Shown here in pieces: positions 63,287-64,000 of a stretch of DNA of 64,000 bases; positions within the stretch are counted from its first letter, which is position 1; every line of letters starts with the position of its first letter. Source of the stretch: Sphagnum compactum (lineage: Eukaryota > Bryophyta > Sphagnopsida > Sphagnales); contig OZ234495.1 of assembly GCA_965153455.1 (NCBI GenBank), positions 14,628,875 to 14,692,874 of the forward strand, written 5' to 3'. Under the pieces are notes generated by a model that was not told the origin of the DNA, searched no databases, and saw only the letters and a program-made list of their open reading frames with translations. Made by a program: the position numbers and the translations under genes.

Positions 63287-64000
63287 TGCTCTCTCTCTGT
63301 CTCTCTCCTCCTATTCCTCCTAGGCTTTCCCTCCTATCCCTATCCCCAACCTAGATCCAGTCTCACTTTCAAGCCTGAAGCTTTACAGGAACTTCTCAAG
63401 TTTGTGCAACAAGCTTCACCAACTCTTCTTGTTGACCCTCCAAGTTCGCTGATCTCCTCCTCTTCCTCCTCCTCCCGTAATCATATAACCTTGCCACCGT
63501 GTCCCTCATCTCCAAATCCTCCAAGAAAAAGATGCACGAGATGACCATTCACCTACTCTCAGAAGCTTCCAATGGTCCTCGGTGCCAAGAAGCTGACCCA
63601 AATTCTCTCCCCGAGAAAAAAGAGAGAGACAGAGACGGAGAGGACCTACAAGCGTACCCAATTTACCAACCCATCGATGCTTCGTGGTTCCGACGAGGAA
63701 ATTTGGTTTAGGTCTCGCAGCATCCGTGGAATGCGCCGGCCGTGGGTCCCGGACTGACCAGGGTAGTACGATCACCGTCTTTGCTTGCTTGCATGATTTT
63801 CATGTTGGAGCTGAGAGAGGTTGATGATGAATTGTGGGCTGGTGGGAGTGCATCTTTGGTAGGATTGTTGGCAGGACACTGCAAAATTGCAGATTGATTA
63901 TCACATGCTCAGAGGATGAGTGGATGGATCCATTGTTGGCATGCAATCACAGATTTATTCTCACATTGTTTGGGCTAGCAGTATAGGATAGGATGCAAAT
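63287..64000. other. 5' leader and promoter region of the phospholipase gene
   Basis: Begins with CTCTCTCTGTCTCTCTCC-type pyrimidine runs right above the start codon, typical of plant leaders, and TCC repeats at 63455-63476. No other gene is seen before the window ends. The open frames near 63500-63775 have no family resemblance. Confidence 0.45.

Overview
The window looks like nuclear DNA of a land plant. It carries spliced genes with GT-AG introns of about 75 to 450 bases, plant-only enzyme families (a plastid acyl-ACP thioesterase, a 3-ketoacyl-CoA synthase, an LRR-ARM-patatin phospholipase), and long AT-rich spacers full of transposon debris, minisatellites and microsatellites. The short introns and the decayed transposase would suit a bryophyte or another non-flowering plant, but the sequence alone does not prove that. 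No bacterial-style operons, CRISPR arrays, rRNA genes or clear tRNA genes were seen.

Five intact protein genes are visible, all on the minus strand. Their exon chains could be closed in frame from start to stop: an acyl-ACP thioesterase (1763-4740, 7 exons, 461 aa); a nitronate monooxygenase / 2-nitropropane dioxygenase (12291-14693, 6 exons, 351 aa); a plant-specific coiled-coil protein with a dilute-like C-terminal part (16790-19825, 7 exons, 738 aa); an intronless 3-ketoacyl-CoA synthase (31695-33335, 546 aa); and a patatin-type phospholipase A I with N-terminal LRR and armadillo regions (55889-63286, 18 exons, 1401 aa). Three of the five act on fatty acids or lipids: release of plastid fatty acid, very-long-chain elongation, and acyl-ester hydrolysis. 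Their closeness is probably chance.

Region by region: 1-840 holds a degenerate minisatellite. 1763-4740 is the thioesterase. 5.3-12.2 kb is AT-rich and holds a foldback-element remnant, a decayed hAT-like transposase (8127-9340), a GGCCAC-rich repeat array (9361-10310) and a possible decayed OB-fold gene (10366-11306). 12.3-19.8 kb is a gene-dense block of two genes. 20.7-30.9 kb is AT-rich spacer with a MITE at 21185-21481 and several repeat families. 31.7-33.3 kb is the KCS gene. 34.7-35.3 kb is a 620-base foldback element. 36.2-37.4 kb is a GC-richer, hairpin-rich island unlike its surroundings. 37.4-55.8 kb is again AT-rich, with a second foldback element (45170-45980) and at least six distinct tandem arrays. 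55.9-63.3 kb is the phospholipase gene, which has its own minisatellite in one intron.

No clearly new biological system was found. The least explained pieces are the hairpin-rich island at 36.2-37.4 kb, the foldback families, and a 30-base inverted pair at 30415/31079.
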